Assembly: GCA_029940235.1 (NCBI GenBank)
Contig: JAOZRI010000139.1
Location: 1 to 6,445 of the forward strand
DNA from: Desulfobacula sp.
Lineage (GTDB): Bacteria > Desulfobacterota > Desulfobacteria > Desulfobacterales > Desulfobacteraceae
Reading direction: 5' to 3'
DNA: 6,445 nucleotides
Shown piece after piece: positions 1 through 6,376 of this stretch (position 1 is the first letter of the stretch; every line of letters begins with the position of its first letter). Made by a program: the position numbers and the translations under genes. The notes under the pieces are model-generated. The model was not told the DNA's origin, did no database searches, and saw only the letters and a list, made by a program, of their open reading frames with translations.

Positions 1-293
1 AGAATGGCGGCTCGTTAACAATCATTGCCACAATACTTGTTGATACAGGCAGCCGCATGGATGAGATTATCTATCAGGAATTTAAAGGGACAGGCAATAT
101 GGATCTGTTTTTATCCCGTGAATGTGCAGAGCAGAGGATATGGCCGGCCATTAATATCAACAAATCCGGCACAAGGAAAGAAGACCTTCTCATGGATAAG
201 GATGAATATAAAAAAATAGTTGGTATTCGAAGAAGTGTTGCCACCATGGATGAACAAGCAGCAATGACACAATTTTTATCCTACATTGAATAG
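1..293 (+). CDS. rho: Transcription termination factor Rho, C-terminal part (5' end outside window)
   Basis: Rho is the hexameric RNA helicase that ends transcription of untranslated RNA. Only the end of the ATPase domain is in the window: the first whole codon is at base 3, and 96 residues precede the TAG at 291-293. Visible family motifs are [20 protein letters not shown], then [20 protein letters not shown], then [18 protein letters not shown], all of which match conserved Rho blocks. From family knowledge, the arginine in the LSR motif corresponds to the ATPase arginine finger acting on the neighbouring subunit. The protein ends at FLSYIE, about 16 residues earlier than E. coli Rho as I recall it, so the last helix appears shortened (see findings). 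The gene converges on lon, with only 32 bp between the two stop codons. Identification is secure; completeness of the C terminus is not. Confidence 0.95.
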   Translation, partial: NGGSLTIIATILVDTGSRMDEIIYQEFKGTGNMDLFLSRECAEQRIWPAININKSGTRKEDLLMDKDEYKKIVGIRRSVATMDEQAAMTQFLSYIE

Positions 294-294
294 G

Positions 295-306
295 TGCCAT
301 TTGGCA
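295..306. terminator. Small hairpin between convergent rho and lon, weak terminator candidate
   Basis: TGCCATTTGGCA is a perfect inverted repeat (TGCC, 4-base loop ATTT, GGCA) lying just after the rho stop. On the plus strand it is followed by a T-rich stretch containing TTTT at 314-317, but there is no continuous U-tract at its base. On the minus strand (after lon) no T-run follows it. It is the only stem-loop I see in the 32-bp gap and would be a weak intrinsic terminator at best. Confidence 0.2.
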
Positions 307-325
307 AATCTGATTTTACCGAATA

Positions 326-2674
326 TTATAACAAAGCATTCTCAAAGACAAATGACATATCTTCAGCAAAGACAATTTCCATCTGTTTTTGAATGGATCT
401 TGGAATCTCTTTAATATCCTTTTTATTATCCATTGAAACAATAACTTTTTCAATACCATTGGCATGGGCAGCCAAAAGCTTTTCCTTTAAGCCTCCAACA
501 GGAAGAACCCTACCGCGCAATGTAATTTCACCTGTCATGGCAACTTTTCTTGAAACTTTTTTGCCGGTTAAAACTGAAACTACTGCTGTACACATGGATA
601 TCCCTGCAGAAGGTCCATCTTTCGGTATTGCACCTTCTGGAACATGAATATGAATATCAAGGGTTTTATAAAAATCTTCTTTGATATTTAACTCTTTGCT
701 TCTGGACCTTACAAAACTCACCGCAGCCTGGGCAGATTCTTTCATGACATCTCCAAGCTTTCCTGTAACATGTACATTGCCCTTACCGGGCATGGTCACA
801 GCCTCTATAGTAAGAAGTTCACCTCCGGCCTGGGTCCATGCAAGTCCTGTAACAATCCCAATTTTATCTTCTTTTTCAAGAATACTGTCTCTAAAGTAAG
901 GCTGCCCAAGATATTTTAGAACCAGAGTCGTGGAAATCCGATGTAATTTTCTATTCTCTGTTTGAACGATTTCCCTTGCAATTTTTCTCAATACAGAAGA
1001 GATCTCCCGCTCTAAATTTCTGACACCTGCCTCTTTAGTATATTGTTTTACTATGGCATGGATGGCATTTTTAGAAAAAACTGCATCAGCTTTAGTAAGA
1101 CCATTTTCTTTTAATTGTTTTGGCAATAAATATCCTGTGGCGATTTTCTCTTTTTCATACTCGGTATATCCTGGGATATGAATAATTTCCATCCTGTCTC
1201 TTAATGGTATCGGGATATCATGTAATGTGTTGGCTGTGGTTATGAAAAGAATTTGAGAAAGGTCATAATCAACTTCAAGATAGTGGTCATTAAAATTCTT
1301 ATTCTGCTCAGGGTCAAGGGTTTCAAGCAGGGCAGATGATGGATCTCCTCTGAAATCAGCAGTCATTTTATCAATTTCATCAAGGCAGAACACAGGATTA
1401 TTATATCCTGTTTTTTTCAGGGTCTGGATAATCTTGCCGGGCATGGCACCCACATAGGTTCTTCTGTGACCTCTTATCTCTGCTTCATCCCTGACACCAC
1501 CAAGAGATATTCTTGCAAAGGACCTGCCTGTGGCAGAAGCTACTGATTTTGCCAGAGATGTCTTTCCAACCCCGGGCGGGCCGACAAGACAAAGAATTGG
1601 TCCTTTTATTTTTTTTACAAGAATCTGTACTGCAAGATATTCAAGTATTCTCTCTTTGGGTTTTTTAAGACCATAATGATCCTGATCCAGGATGTATTCA
1701 GCTTGCTTAAGATTATTTTTTGAGCGGTTTTTTCTAAACCAGGGCAGAGAAATCAACCAGTCAATATAATTTCTGACCACAGTGGCTTCAGATGACATGG
1801 GAGACATCATCTTCAATTTTTTAAATTCACGCCTTACAACTTGGGCAGCCTCTTTGGACATCCTCTTTTTCTTAATCCTGTTTTCAAGTTCATGAAATTC
1901 GGCTGCACCCCCATCTTCACCCATCTCCTTTTTAATGGCGCGCATCTGCTCATTCAAATAGTGCTTTTTCTGCAGTTTCTCCATCTGTTCTTTGACCCGA
2001 CCCTTGATTTTCTGGGACATGGAAAAAACTTCTGTCTCTTTTTGAATAAACTTTAATAGTAGAAAAAATCTCTCTTCAATATTGCCACATTCAAGCAATT
2101 TTTGTTTATCAATTACTTTAAAGGGCATCTGGCTTGCAATGGTATCTGCAAACTTAGATTCATGGGCAGCAAGAGCGTTAAGATTTTTAAAAAAATTTTG
2201 TGACACTGCCTTGGAAAGGGTTGCATAATGTTTAAATGCTTCAGTAACTGTTCTAATAGCTGGTTCCCTTGCTTTTTCAGAGAGGGGATCTTCAGACAGA
2301 TAAATGTAGTCAACACCAAGGAACCCATCCTCATCAGACAATTTAACAATTTTGCCTCTCCTGCATCCTTCTAACAGTGCTTTAACTGTGCCGTCGGGCA
2401 GACGCAGAAGCTGAATAATCGTAGCTTCAGTACCAACCTGAAAAATATCATTTATATCAGGTTTTAAAATTTCAGGATCTTTCTGGCTTGTTAAAAAAAT
2501 CTTTTTGTCTGCTGCCATGGCATGGGACAAAGCCTTAATGGATTTATCCCTTCCCACAAACACAGATGTAGTAATGGATGGGAACAACACCATATCTCTT
2601 AAAGGCACCAGAGGAAGATGGTTTTTCTCTTCTGGTAAACCATTCTGGTTAAAGAGCTTGGGAATGTTAATCAT
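326..2674 (-). CDS. lon: ATP-dependent protease Lon (LonA type)
   Basis: Lon is a cytosolic AAA+ serine protease that unfolds and degrades misfolded and selected regulatory proteins as a homohexamer. The 782-residue length is normal for LonA (E. coli 784). Order of parts: N-terminal substrate-binding domain from about residue 20 (HLPLVPLRDMVLFP); a charged helical stretch around 215-290 (MEKLQKKHYLNEQMRAIKKE); AAA+ module with Walker A GPPGVGKT at 365-372 and Walker B CLDEID at 430-435; and C-terminal protease domain with the nucleophile in PKDGPSAG (Ser689) and the dyad lysine in GGLKEKLLAA (Lys732). The 43-residue Ser-Lys spacing equals that of E. coli (679/722). The ATG start has only a weak ribosome-binding site, but no later methionine would keep the N domain. 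It lies 21 bp after clpX as the last gene of the cluster. The TAA stop faces rho. Nothing suggests damage. Confidence 0.98.
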   Translation of the reverse strand: MINIPKLFNQNGLPEEKNHLPLVPLRDMVLFPSITTSVFVGRDKSIKALSHAMAADKKIFLTSQKDPEILKPDINDIFQVGTEATIIQLLRLPDGTVKALLEGCRRGKIVKLSDEDGFLGVDYIYLSEDPLSEKAREPAIRTVTEAFKHYATLSKAVSQNFFKNLNALAAHESKFADTIASQMPFKVIDKQKLLECGNIEERFFLLLKFIQKETEVFSMSQKIKGRVKEQMEKLQKKHYLNEQMRAIKKEMGEDGGAAEFHELENRIKKKRMSKEAAQVVRREFKKLKMMSPMSSEATVVRNYIDWLISLPWFRKNRSKNNLKQAEYILDQDHYGLKKPKERILEYLAVQILVKKIKGPILCLVGPPGVGKTSLAKSVASATGRSFARISLGGVRDEAEIRGHRRTYVGAMPGKIIQTLKKTGYNNPVFCLDEIDKMTADFRGDPSSALLETLDPEQNKNFNDHYLEVDYDLSQILFITTANTLHDIPIPLRDRMEIIHIPGYTEYEKEKIATGYLLPKQLKENGLTKADAVFSKNAIHAIVKQYTKEAGVRNLEREISSVLRKIAREIVQTENRKLHRISTTLVLKYLGQPYFRDSILEKEDKIGIVTGLAWTQAGGELLTIEAVTMPGKGNVHVTGKLGDVMKESAQAAVSFVRSRSKELNIKEDFYKTLDIHIHVPEGAIPKDGPSAGISMCTAVVSVLTGKKVSRKVAMTGEITLRGRVLPVGGLKEKLLAAHANGIEKVIVSMDNKKDIKEIPRSIQKQMEIVFAEDMSFVFENALL

Positions 2675-2685
2675 TAATTTTTAAA

Positions 2686-2690
2686 CTCTC
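2686..2690 (-). promoter_or_regulatory. Weak ribosome-binding site of lon
   Basis: On the minus strand GAGAG lies 11 bases before the lon ATG, just after the clpX TGA. It is a poor match to AGGAGG and the spacing is long, so lon may depend on ribosomes arriving from clpX. It contrasts with the strong sites of clpX and clpP in the same cluster. Confidence 0.45.
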
Positions 2691-2695
2691 TTGTT

Positions 2696-3964
2696 TCAGG
2701 CTTGTTTTTTCTTGGGCTGCTCATAAAGCAGTATCGGATTTTCATTCTTCAGTACTACCTCTTCACCGACAACACACTCCTGAACATTCTCTTTTGAAGG
2801 AATTTCAAACATTATATCCAGCATGGTTTCTTCCATAATAGCACGAAGACCCCTTGCCCCGGATTTTCTTTTTACTGCCTCTTTTGCCATGGCTTTGAGG
2901 GCTTCATCTGTAAACTGAAGTTTTACACCTTCAATTTTTAGCAATTCCCTATACTGTTTAACAAGAGCGTTCTTAGGTTCAGTTAGAATCTGCACCAATG
3001 ATTGTTCATTAAGCTCACCTATGGATGTAATAATTGGCAGACGGCCCAGGAACTCAGGAATAAGACCAAATTTAATAAGATCTTCCGGCTTAAGCTGCTC
3101 AAGCAAATCACCTATATTCCTCTCTTTTTTACCAACAATCTTTGCACCAAACCCCATGGATTTTTTGGTAATTCTTCTTTCAATTAACTTTTCAAGCCCT
3201 GTAAATGTTCCGCCACAGATAAAAAGAATATTAGAGGTATCAATCTTAACATAGTCCTGCTGGGGATGTTTTCGCCCCCCCTTTGGCGGAATACTTGCAA
3301 CCGTGCCTTCAATAATTTTTAAAAGTGCCTGCTGGACACCCTCTCCTGAAACATCCCGGGTGATGGAAGGGTTATCGCCGCGCTGGGATATTTTATCAAT
3401 CTCATCAATATAAATTATTCCCTTTTGAGCTTTCTCAACATCATAATCAGCATTCTGAACAAGGGACAAAATTATATTTTCAACATCCTCACCAACATAA
3501 CCTGCTTCTGTTAATGCTGTGGCATCTGCCAGGGCAAATGGCACATCAAGAAATCTTGCAAGGGTTTGGGCGAGAAGTGTTTTCCCGCATCCAGTAGGAC
3601 CGATGATAAGGATATTACTCTTTTGAATTTCCACATCATCTTCTCTCTTTTCCAGGGTTGAAGTCAAACGTTTGTAATGATTGTAAACAGCCACAGCAAG
3701 AACCTTTTTAGCTCTATCCTGTTCAATAACATAGGAATCAAGCAAATCTTTTATCTCTATGGGTTTTAAAAAATCTTTTAACCCGTTATTATCTGCAGCC
3801 TGCTTCTCTTTTTCTTCATCTTCAACAATTTCACCACACAGATTTATACACTCATTACAGATATAAACGCTGGGGCCTGCTATCAGCTTTTTAACCTCTT
3901 TTTGACTTTTACCGCAAAAGGAACAGAAAAAAGGTTCCGGGGTATCATCCTTGCTTTTGGTCAT
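2696..3964 (-). CDS. clpX: ClpXP protease ATP-binding/unfoldase subunit ClpX
   Basis: ClpX is a hexameric AAA+ unfoldase that recognises tagged or native substrates, unfolds them and threads them into ClpP. The product is 422 residues (E. coli 424). The N-terminal zinc-binding domain has four cysteines at 14, 17, 36 and 39 (CSFC and CNEC). Walker A is GPTGCGKT at 122-129, followed by the pore-loop motif GYVGED at 155-160, Walker B IDEID at 186-190, an RKH loop at 231-233, MGFGA at 270-274 (the IGF-type ClpP-docking loop), an arginine finger in EFLGRLP (Arg308) and the sensor-2 motif GAR at 369-371. The start MTKSKDD is chosen because a strong AAGGAG sits 10 bases upstream. The frame stays open for 27 more codons, but those overlap clpP and lack family similarity. 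The gene starts 7 bp after the clpP stop, which implies translational coupling. Stop is TGA. Confidence 0.98.
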   Translation of the reverse strand: MTKSKDDTPEPFFCSFCGKSQKEVKKLIAGPSVYICNECINLCGEIVEDEEKEKQAADNNGLKDFLKPIEIKDLLDSYVIEQDRAKKVLAVAVYNHYKRLTSTLEKREDDVEIQKSNILIIGPTGCGKTLLAQTLARFLDVPFALADATALTEAGYVGEDVENIILSLVQNADYDVEKAQKGIIYIDEIDKISQRGDNPSITRDVSGEGVQQALLKIIEGTVASIPPKGGRKHPQQDYVKIDTSNILFICGGTFTGLEKLIERRITKKSMGFGAKIVGKKERNIGDLLEQLKPEDLIKFGLIPEFLGRLPIITSIGELNEQSLVQILTEPKNALVKQYRELLKIEGVKLQFTDEALKAMAKEAVKRKSGARGLRAIMEETMLDIMFEIPSKENVQECVVGEEVVLKNENPILLYEQPKKKQA

Positions 3965-3971
3965 GCTTAAA

Positions 3972-4592
3972 CTACTCCTTTGAAGTATCCTCGTTTTCTT
4001 CTTCCAACTGACTTCTATCTGTAACAACTTTGTCCACAATGCCATATTCTAAGGATTCATTGGCTGACATAAAAAAATCTCGATCAGTATCATCAGATAT
4101 TTTTTCAATATTCTGACCAGTATGAAGGGATAAAATTTCATTTAATGTATCTTTCATCCTTAAAATCTCATTGGCCTGGATTTTAATATCAGTTGCCTGG
4201 CCCTGGGCACCGCCAAGGGGTTGATGAATCATTATCCTGGAATTTGGCAAGGTAAATCTTTTGCCTTTTGCTCCTGCGGTGAGCAGCAAAGCTCCCATGC
4301 TTGCAGCCTGACCAATACACACTGTTGCAACATCGGGTTTTATGTATTGCATGGTATCATAAATGGCAAGACCTGCTGTCACAACTCCTCCCGGAGAATT
4401 TATATAAAAACTTATATCCTTTTCAGGATCTTCTGATTCCAGAAACAGAAGCTGGGCAACAATGACATTGGCAATCTCATTATCTATGGCAGATCCAATG
4501 AAAATTATTCTATCTTTTAAAAGGCGTGAGTAAATATCATAGGCACGCTCTCCTCTGTTGCTCTGCTCTACAACCATTGGGATAAGAGGCAC
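3972..4592 (-). CDS. clpP: ATP-dependent Clp protease proteolytic subunit ClpP
   Basis: ClpP forms the double-heptamer serine peptidase barrel that degrades chains delivered by ClpX. The product is 206 residues, close to the E. coli precursor (207). The catalytic triad is complete: Ser98 in GQAASMGA, His123 in MIHQPLGG and Asp172 in DTDRDFFM. The oxyanion-region motif INSPGG is at 64-69. The start is GTG at 4590-4592 (read as Met): GAAGGAG lies 8 bases upstream, and the N terminus [20 protein letters not shown] aligns with the mature N terminus of E. coli ClpP. An ATG at codon 6 would remove the axial-loop residues and has no good ribosome-binding site. No long propeptide is visible. The last dozen residues ([10 protein letters not shown]) are acidic and polar, beyond the usual core. 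It sits between tig (39 bp upstream) and clpX (7 bp downstream). Confidence 0.98.
   Translation of the reverse strand: MPLIPMVVEQSNRGERAYDIYSRLLKDRIIFIGSAIDNEIANVIVAQLLFLESEDPEKDISFYINSPGGVVTAGLAIYDTMQYIKPDVATVCIGQAASMGALLLTAGAKGKRFTLPNSRIMIHQPLGGAQGQATDIKIQANEILRMKDTLNEILSLHTGQNIEKISDDTDRDFFMSANESLEYGIVDKVVTDRSQLEEENEDTSKE
3975..3980 (-). promoter_or_regulatory. Ribosome-binding site of clpX, inside the clpP 3' end
   Basis: AAGGAG on the minus strand, 10 bases before the clpX ATG at 3964. It overlaps the last Lys-Glu codons of clpP, directly before the clpP TAG, and it decides the clpX start over the longer open frame. The arrangement favours coupled production of the two ClpXP partners. 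Confidence 0.85.
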
Positions 4593-4600
4593 GGTTTTAA

Positions 4601-4607
4601 CTCCTTC
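4601..4607 (-). promoter_or_regulatory. Ribosome-binding site of clpP supporting the GTG start
   Basis: GAAGGAG on the minus strand ends 8 bases before the GTG at 4592. This ideal spacing decides in favour of GTG rather than the in-frame ATG five codons later. Confidence 0.85.
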
Positions 4608-4631
4608 AATGTTATTTTTTTTACTTTTTAA

Positions 4632-6041
4632 CTACTCTGCTTTTTTGGATGCATCTTGGTCTTTTGTATCTGCATCTTTTTTATCACTATTGCCAGCATT
4701 GTCTTTTTCAGCAACTTCGACAGCGTCAGTGTTGTCTTTAACTGCATCTGCCTCAATCTCAGTAATACTGCCCTGCTCTATTATAATATCAACAGCTTTC
4801 TTTTCAAGCTGAGTATGTTTATAAAAATCAAGCTGTTTTGGGTCCATATTGAAATAATTCTTCACTGAATCAACAGGAGCATTCATCCCAAGGGCCATTT
4901 CTTCAAAGCTTTTCTCCAACTCTTCGTCAGTAAGCTCAAGTGTTTCCTGGGTAATAATCTTATCAAGAATCAAATGTCTTCTAGCTTGTTTTTCTGCCAC
5001 ATCACGATACTGGGTTTTAAGCATCTCTTTGCTCAAGCCTGCTTCTTCAAGTGTTGTATTGTTGGCAGTAAAGGATTGTTCTGCTTCCATGATAATACCA
5101 TTAAGCTCTCCGTCGATCATGACTTCTGGCACTTCAAATTCATATTTCTCCAGAAGGTTCTGGAAAACTTGCTCGGAGAGTTCATGCTGTATTCTCCGGG
5201 CATATCCTTTCTCCAGGTTTTCCCGGATAGAGATTCGGACATCATCCAGAGTTTCGTACTGACCAAGATCTTTTACAAGGTCATCATTGATTTCCGGTAA
5301 AATTTCTTCCTGGATTTCTGTTAATTTTACTTTATAAACAATGGTTTTGCCCTTTAAATTTTCATCGTGGAAATCATCAGAGTATGGCACTTCGATCTCA
5401 ATATCCTGAACCGGAGTCACCCCTATCAATTTTTCTGAAAACTCCTTTGGCATGGCATCCTGTCCTATTCCCATGACATAATTTTCAATTTTAGGTGTTG
5501 GGTCAAAGGGTTCATCATTTAAAAAACCCTGATAATCCATCAATACAAAATCACCCTCTTTAACAGGACGTTCTTCTGTCACGGTCTCTTTTTTAGCCAT
5601 TGTTTTTTGAATCATGTGAATCTGGCTTTCTACCTCACCATCTGATACTTCATATTTTGTCTGCTCAAGGGCAATGCCTTTATAATCAATATCATCAAGC
5701 TCAGGCCTTATTTCCACTGTAATATCAAAAATATATGCTTTTTGAGGGTCCAGTTCGGGTGGATCCATCTGTGGACCCCCAACAATATTTAAATCATATT
5801 CTTTAATGGCCTCAATAAATGCCTGCTGGATCAAACGGGGTGCAACATCTGCATGGACATCTTTTGAAAATCTATTTTCCAATACCTTACGGGGAATCTT
5901 ACCCTTTCTAAATCCTTTTACATCTGCCTTTTTTTTTAAATCATTATAGGCAATATTCAGCTCTTTGGTAATATCTTCCTTTGGGATTTCAAAAGAGAGT
6001 ACTTTTTTTACACTGCTCTTATCTTCAATTTTTACTGGCAT
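4632..6041 (-). CDS. tig: Trigger factor (ribosome-associated chaperone, FKBP-type PPIase domain)
   Basis: Trigger factor binds the ribosome near the exit tunnel and shields nascent chains; its middle domain belongs to the FKBP prolyl isomerases. The product is 469 residues, against 432 in E. coli. The N-terminal ribosome-binding domain carries the signature GFRKGKIP at 43-50. The FKBP-like domain spans roughly 155-245 (EGDFVLMDYQG to HDENLKGK). The C-terminal chaperone arms follow (about 250-428; ELPEIND-like start, then long helices). Residues 431-469 form a charged tail of low complexity: 9 Asp, 7 Lys and 8 Ala of 39. In the FKBP domain the loop corresponding to MIPGFE of E. coli reads MPKEFS, so isomerase activity may be reduced. 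The ATG start has AGGA 10 bases upstream. Tig is first in the tig-clpP-clpX-lon cluster and ends in TAG 39 bp before clpP. Confidence 0.97.
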   Translation of the reverse strand: MPVKIEDKSSVKKVLSFEIPKEDITKELNIAYNDLKKKADVKGFRKGKIPRKVLENRFSKDVHADVAPRLIQQAFIEAIKEYDLNIVGGPQMDPPELDPQKAYIFDITVEIRPELDDIDYKGIALEQTKYEVSDGEVESQIHMIQKTMAKKETVTEERPVKEGDFVLMDYQGFLNDEPFDPTPKIENYVMGIGQDAMPKEFSEKLIGVTPVQDIEIEVPYSDDFHDENLKGKTIVYKVKLTEIQEEILPEINDDLVKDLGQYETLDDVRISIRENLEKGYARRIQHELSEQVFQNLLEKYEFEVPEVMIDGELNGIIMEAEQSFTANNTTLEEAGLSKEMLKTQYRDVAEKQARRHLILDKIITQETLELTDEELEKSFEEMALGMNAPVDSVKNYFNMDPKQLDFYKHTQLEKKAVDIIIEQGSITEIEADAVKDNTDAVEVAEKDNAGNSDKKDADTKDQDASKKAE

Positions 6042-6051
6042 ATCTTATTTG

Positions 6052-6055
6052 TCCT
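6052..6055 (-). promoter_or_regulatory. Ribosome-binding site of tig
   Basis: AGGA (in ACAGGACAAA) on the minus strand, 10 bases before the ATG at 6041. It is a moderate match that supports the chosen start, the first Met of the conserved N-terminal domain. Confidence 0.6.
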
Positions 6056-6108
6056 GTATCCATTTTGAGACCAATTTTTTCTTAGGATCTCTCTCTATTA
6101 AACTTGAA

Positions 6109-6122
6109 TCAGTATTTAACAC
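6109..6122. repeat. Left copy of a perfect 14-bp inverted repeat (tig leader)
   Basis: TCAGTATTTAACAC on the plus strand; its exact reverse complement lies at 6284-6297. On the minus strand, the sense strand for tig, this copy reads GTGTTAAATACTGA and ends 67 bases before the tig ATG. The 14-mer is not itself palindromic. Confidence 0.8.
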
Positions 6123-6128
6123 TGTTCC

Positions 6129-6172
6129 AAAAAATTAAAAATATGTAATATAGAAATTATATATTGCATATT
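6129..6172 (-). terminator. AT-rich hairpin plus T-tract in the predicted tig leader: attenuator/terminator candidate
   Basis: Arms at 6172-6160 and 6152-6140 (minus-strand order) pair over 13 positions with one A/C mismatch around a 7-base loop. The 3' arm runs directly into TTTT-AA-TTTTTT (6140 to 6129). This has the shape of an intrinsic terminator read toward tig, downstream of the best tig promoter candidate. The stem has only one G-C pair, so it would be weak, and it may simply be an AT-rich palindrome. No T-run follows it on the plus strand. Confidence 0.3.
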
Positions 6173-6195
6173 AAGTACCTTACACAAAGTTTACT

Positions 6196-6224
6196 AAGAT
6201 AACTATTATATATAAAAGTGTCAA
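6196..6224 (-). promoter_or_regulatory. Candidate sigma-70-type promoter for the tig-clpP-clpX-lon cluster
   Basis: On the minus strand a perfect TTGACA (6224-6219) is followed after 17 bases by TATCTT (6201-6196), a 4/6 match to TATAAT. Transcription would begin near 6189 and leave a leader of about 150 nt before tig. A perfect TATAAT at 6210-6205 also lies here, but without a suitable -35 hexamer. I see no CCCCAT-type sigma-32 -10 element and no CIRCE-type repeat. Confidence 0.45.
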
Positions 6225-6246
6225 GAAAATTGAGAAAAAGAAATCC

Positions 6247-6275
6247 TTGATCTTCCTTTGTTATGGTGATATATA
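6247..6275 (+). promoter_or_regulatory. Candidate promoter for tRNA-Pro
   Basis: TTGATC (6247-6252), a 17-bp spacer, then TATATA (6270-6275), with TATATT overlapping at 6274-6279. The start would fall near 6282, giving a 5' leader of roughly 18 nt before the mature tRNA. It is the only well-spaced pair I see directly upstream of the tRNA. The run of TA steps makes the exact -10 uncertain. Confidence 0.5.
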
Positions 6276-6283
6276 TATTGGCT

Positions 6284-6297
6284 GTGTTAAATACTGA
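6284..6297. repeat. Right copy of the 14-bp inverted repeat (just before tRNA-Pro)
   Basis: GTGTTAAATACTGA on the plus strand, ending two bases before the tRNA 5' end. It is the exact reverse complement of 6109-6122, so in the tRNA transcript it reads in the same sense as the other copy does in the tig transcript. Both copies are preceded, a few bases upstream in their own sense, by TTGG and an A/T-rich run. Confidence 0.8.
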
Positions 6298-6299
6298 AA

Positions 6300-6376
6300 C
6301 GGGGCGTAGCGCAGCCTGGTAGCGCGCTTGCTTTGGGAGCAAGATGTCGCAGGTTCAAATCCTGCCGCCCCGACCA
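6300..6376 (+). tRNA. tRNA-Pro (anticodon UGG), with encoded CCA
   Basis: This is a 77-nt cloverleaf in which every stem pairs perfectly. The acceptor CGGGGCG (6300-6306) pairs with CGCCCCG (6366-6372). The D stem is GCGC/GCGC with loop AGCCTGGTA. The anticodon stem is CTTGC/GCAAG with loop TTTGGGA, giving anticodon TGG at 6334-6336 and G at position 37, as usual for tRNA-Pro. The variable loop is ATGTC. The T stem is GCAGG/CCTGC with loop TTCAAAT. The discriminator A is followed by genomic CCA at 6374-6376. C at the 5' end is typical of bacterial tRNA-Pro. The UGG anticodon, with the usual wobble modification, can serve most or all proline codons. It diverges from tig. Confidence 0.98.

Noticed and set aside
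25..219. A 64-codon plus-strand open frame at the left edge.
   Set aside because: It is an out-of-frame shadow of rho, whose own frame carries clear family motifs.
3275..3281. Run of seven G on the clpX sense strand as a phase-variation tract.
   Set aside because: It encodes the conserved Gly-Gly-Arg before the RKH loop, is short for phase variation, and ClpX is housekeeping.
3965..4045. An in-frame upstream extension of clpX by 27 codons.
   Set aside because: It overlaps clpP, has no similarity to ClpX N termini, and the strong AAGGAG 10 bases before 3964 marks the real start.
4593..4634. The tig TAG and the clpP GTG are in the same frame with 13 sense codons between, so readthrough would fuse trigger factor to ClpP.
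   Set aside because: Same frame has a one-in-three chance. clpP has its own excellent ribosome-binding site, and the linker is just the A-rich intergenic sequence.
5929..5937. Nine-A homopolymer on the tig sense strand (with A AAA AAG) as a possible programmed slippage site.
   Set aside because: It encodes Lys-Lys-Lys in a normal place. A -1 shift hits a stop within about ten codons, and no stimulatory structure is apparent.
6042..6299. A CIRCE or sigma-32 heat-shock element upstream of tig.
   Set aside because: No TTAGCACTC/GAGTGCTAA dyad and no CCCCAT-type -10 could be found on either strand.
6157..6342. A 61-codon open frame on the minus strand across the control region and the tRNA.
   Set aside because: It runs antisense through the tRNA, has no ribosome-binding site, and its composition reflects AT-rich non-coding DNA.
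6300..6376. tRNA-Pro as an integration site for a mobile element.
   Set aside because: No integrase, no repeated 3' tRNA fragment and no compositional break are visible in the 69 bp after it.
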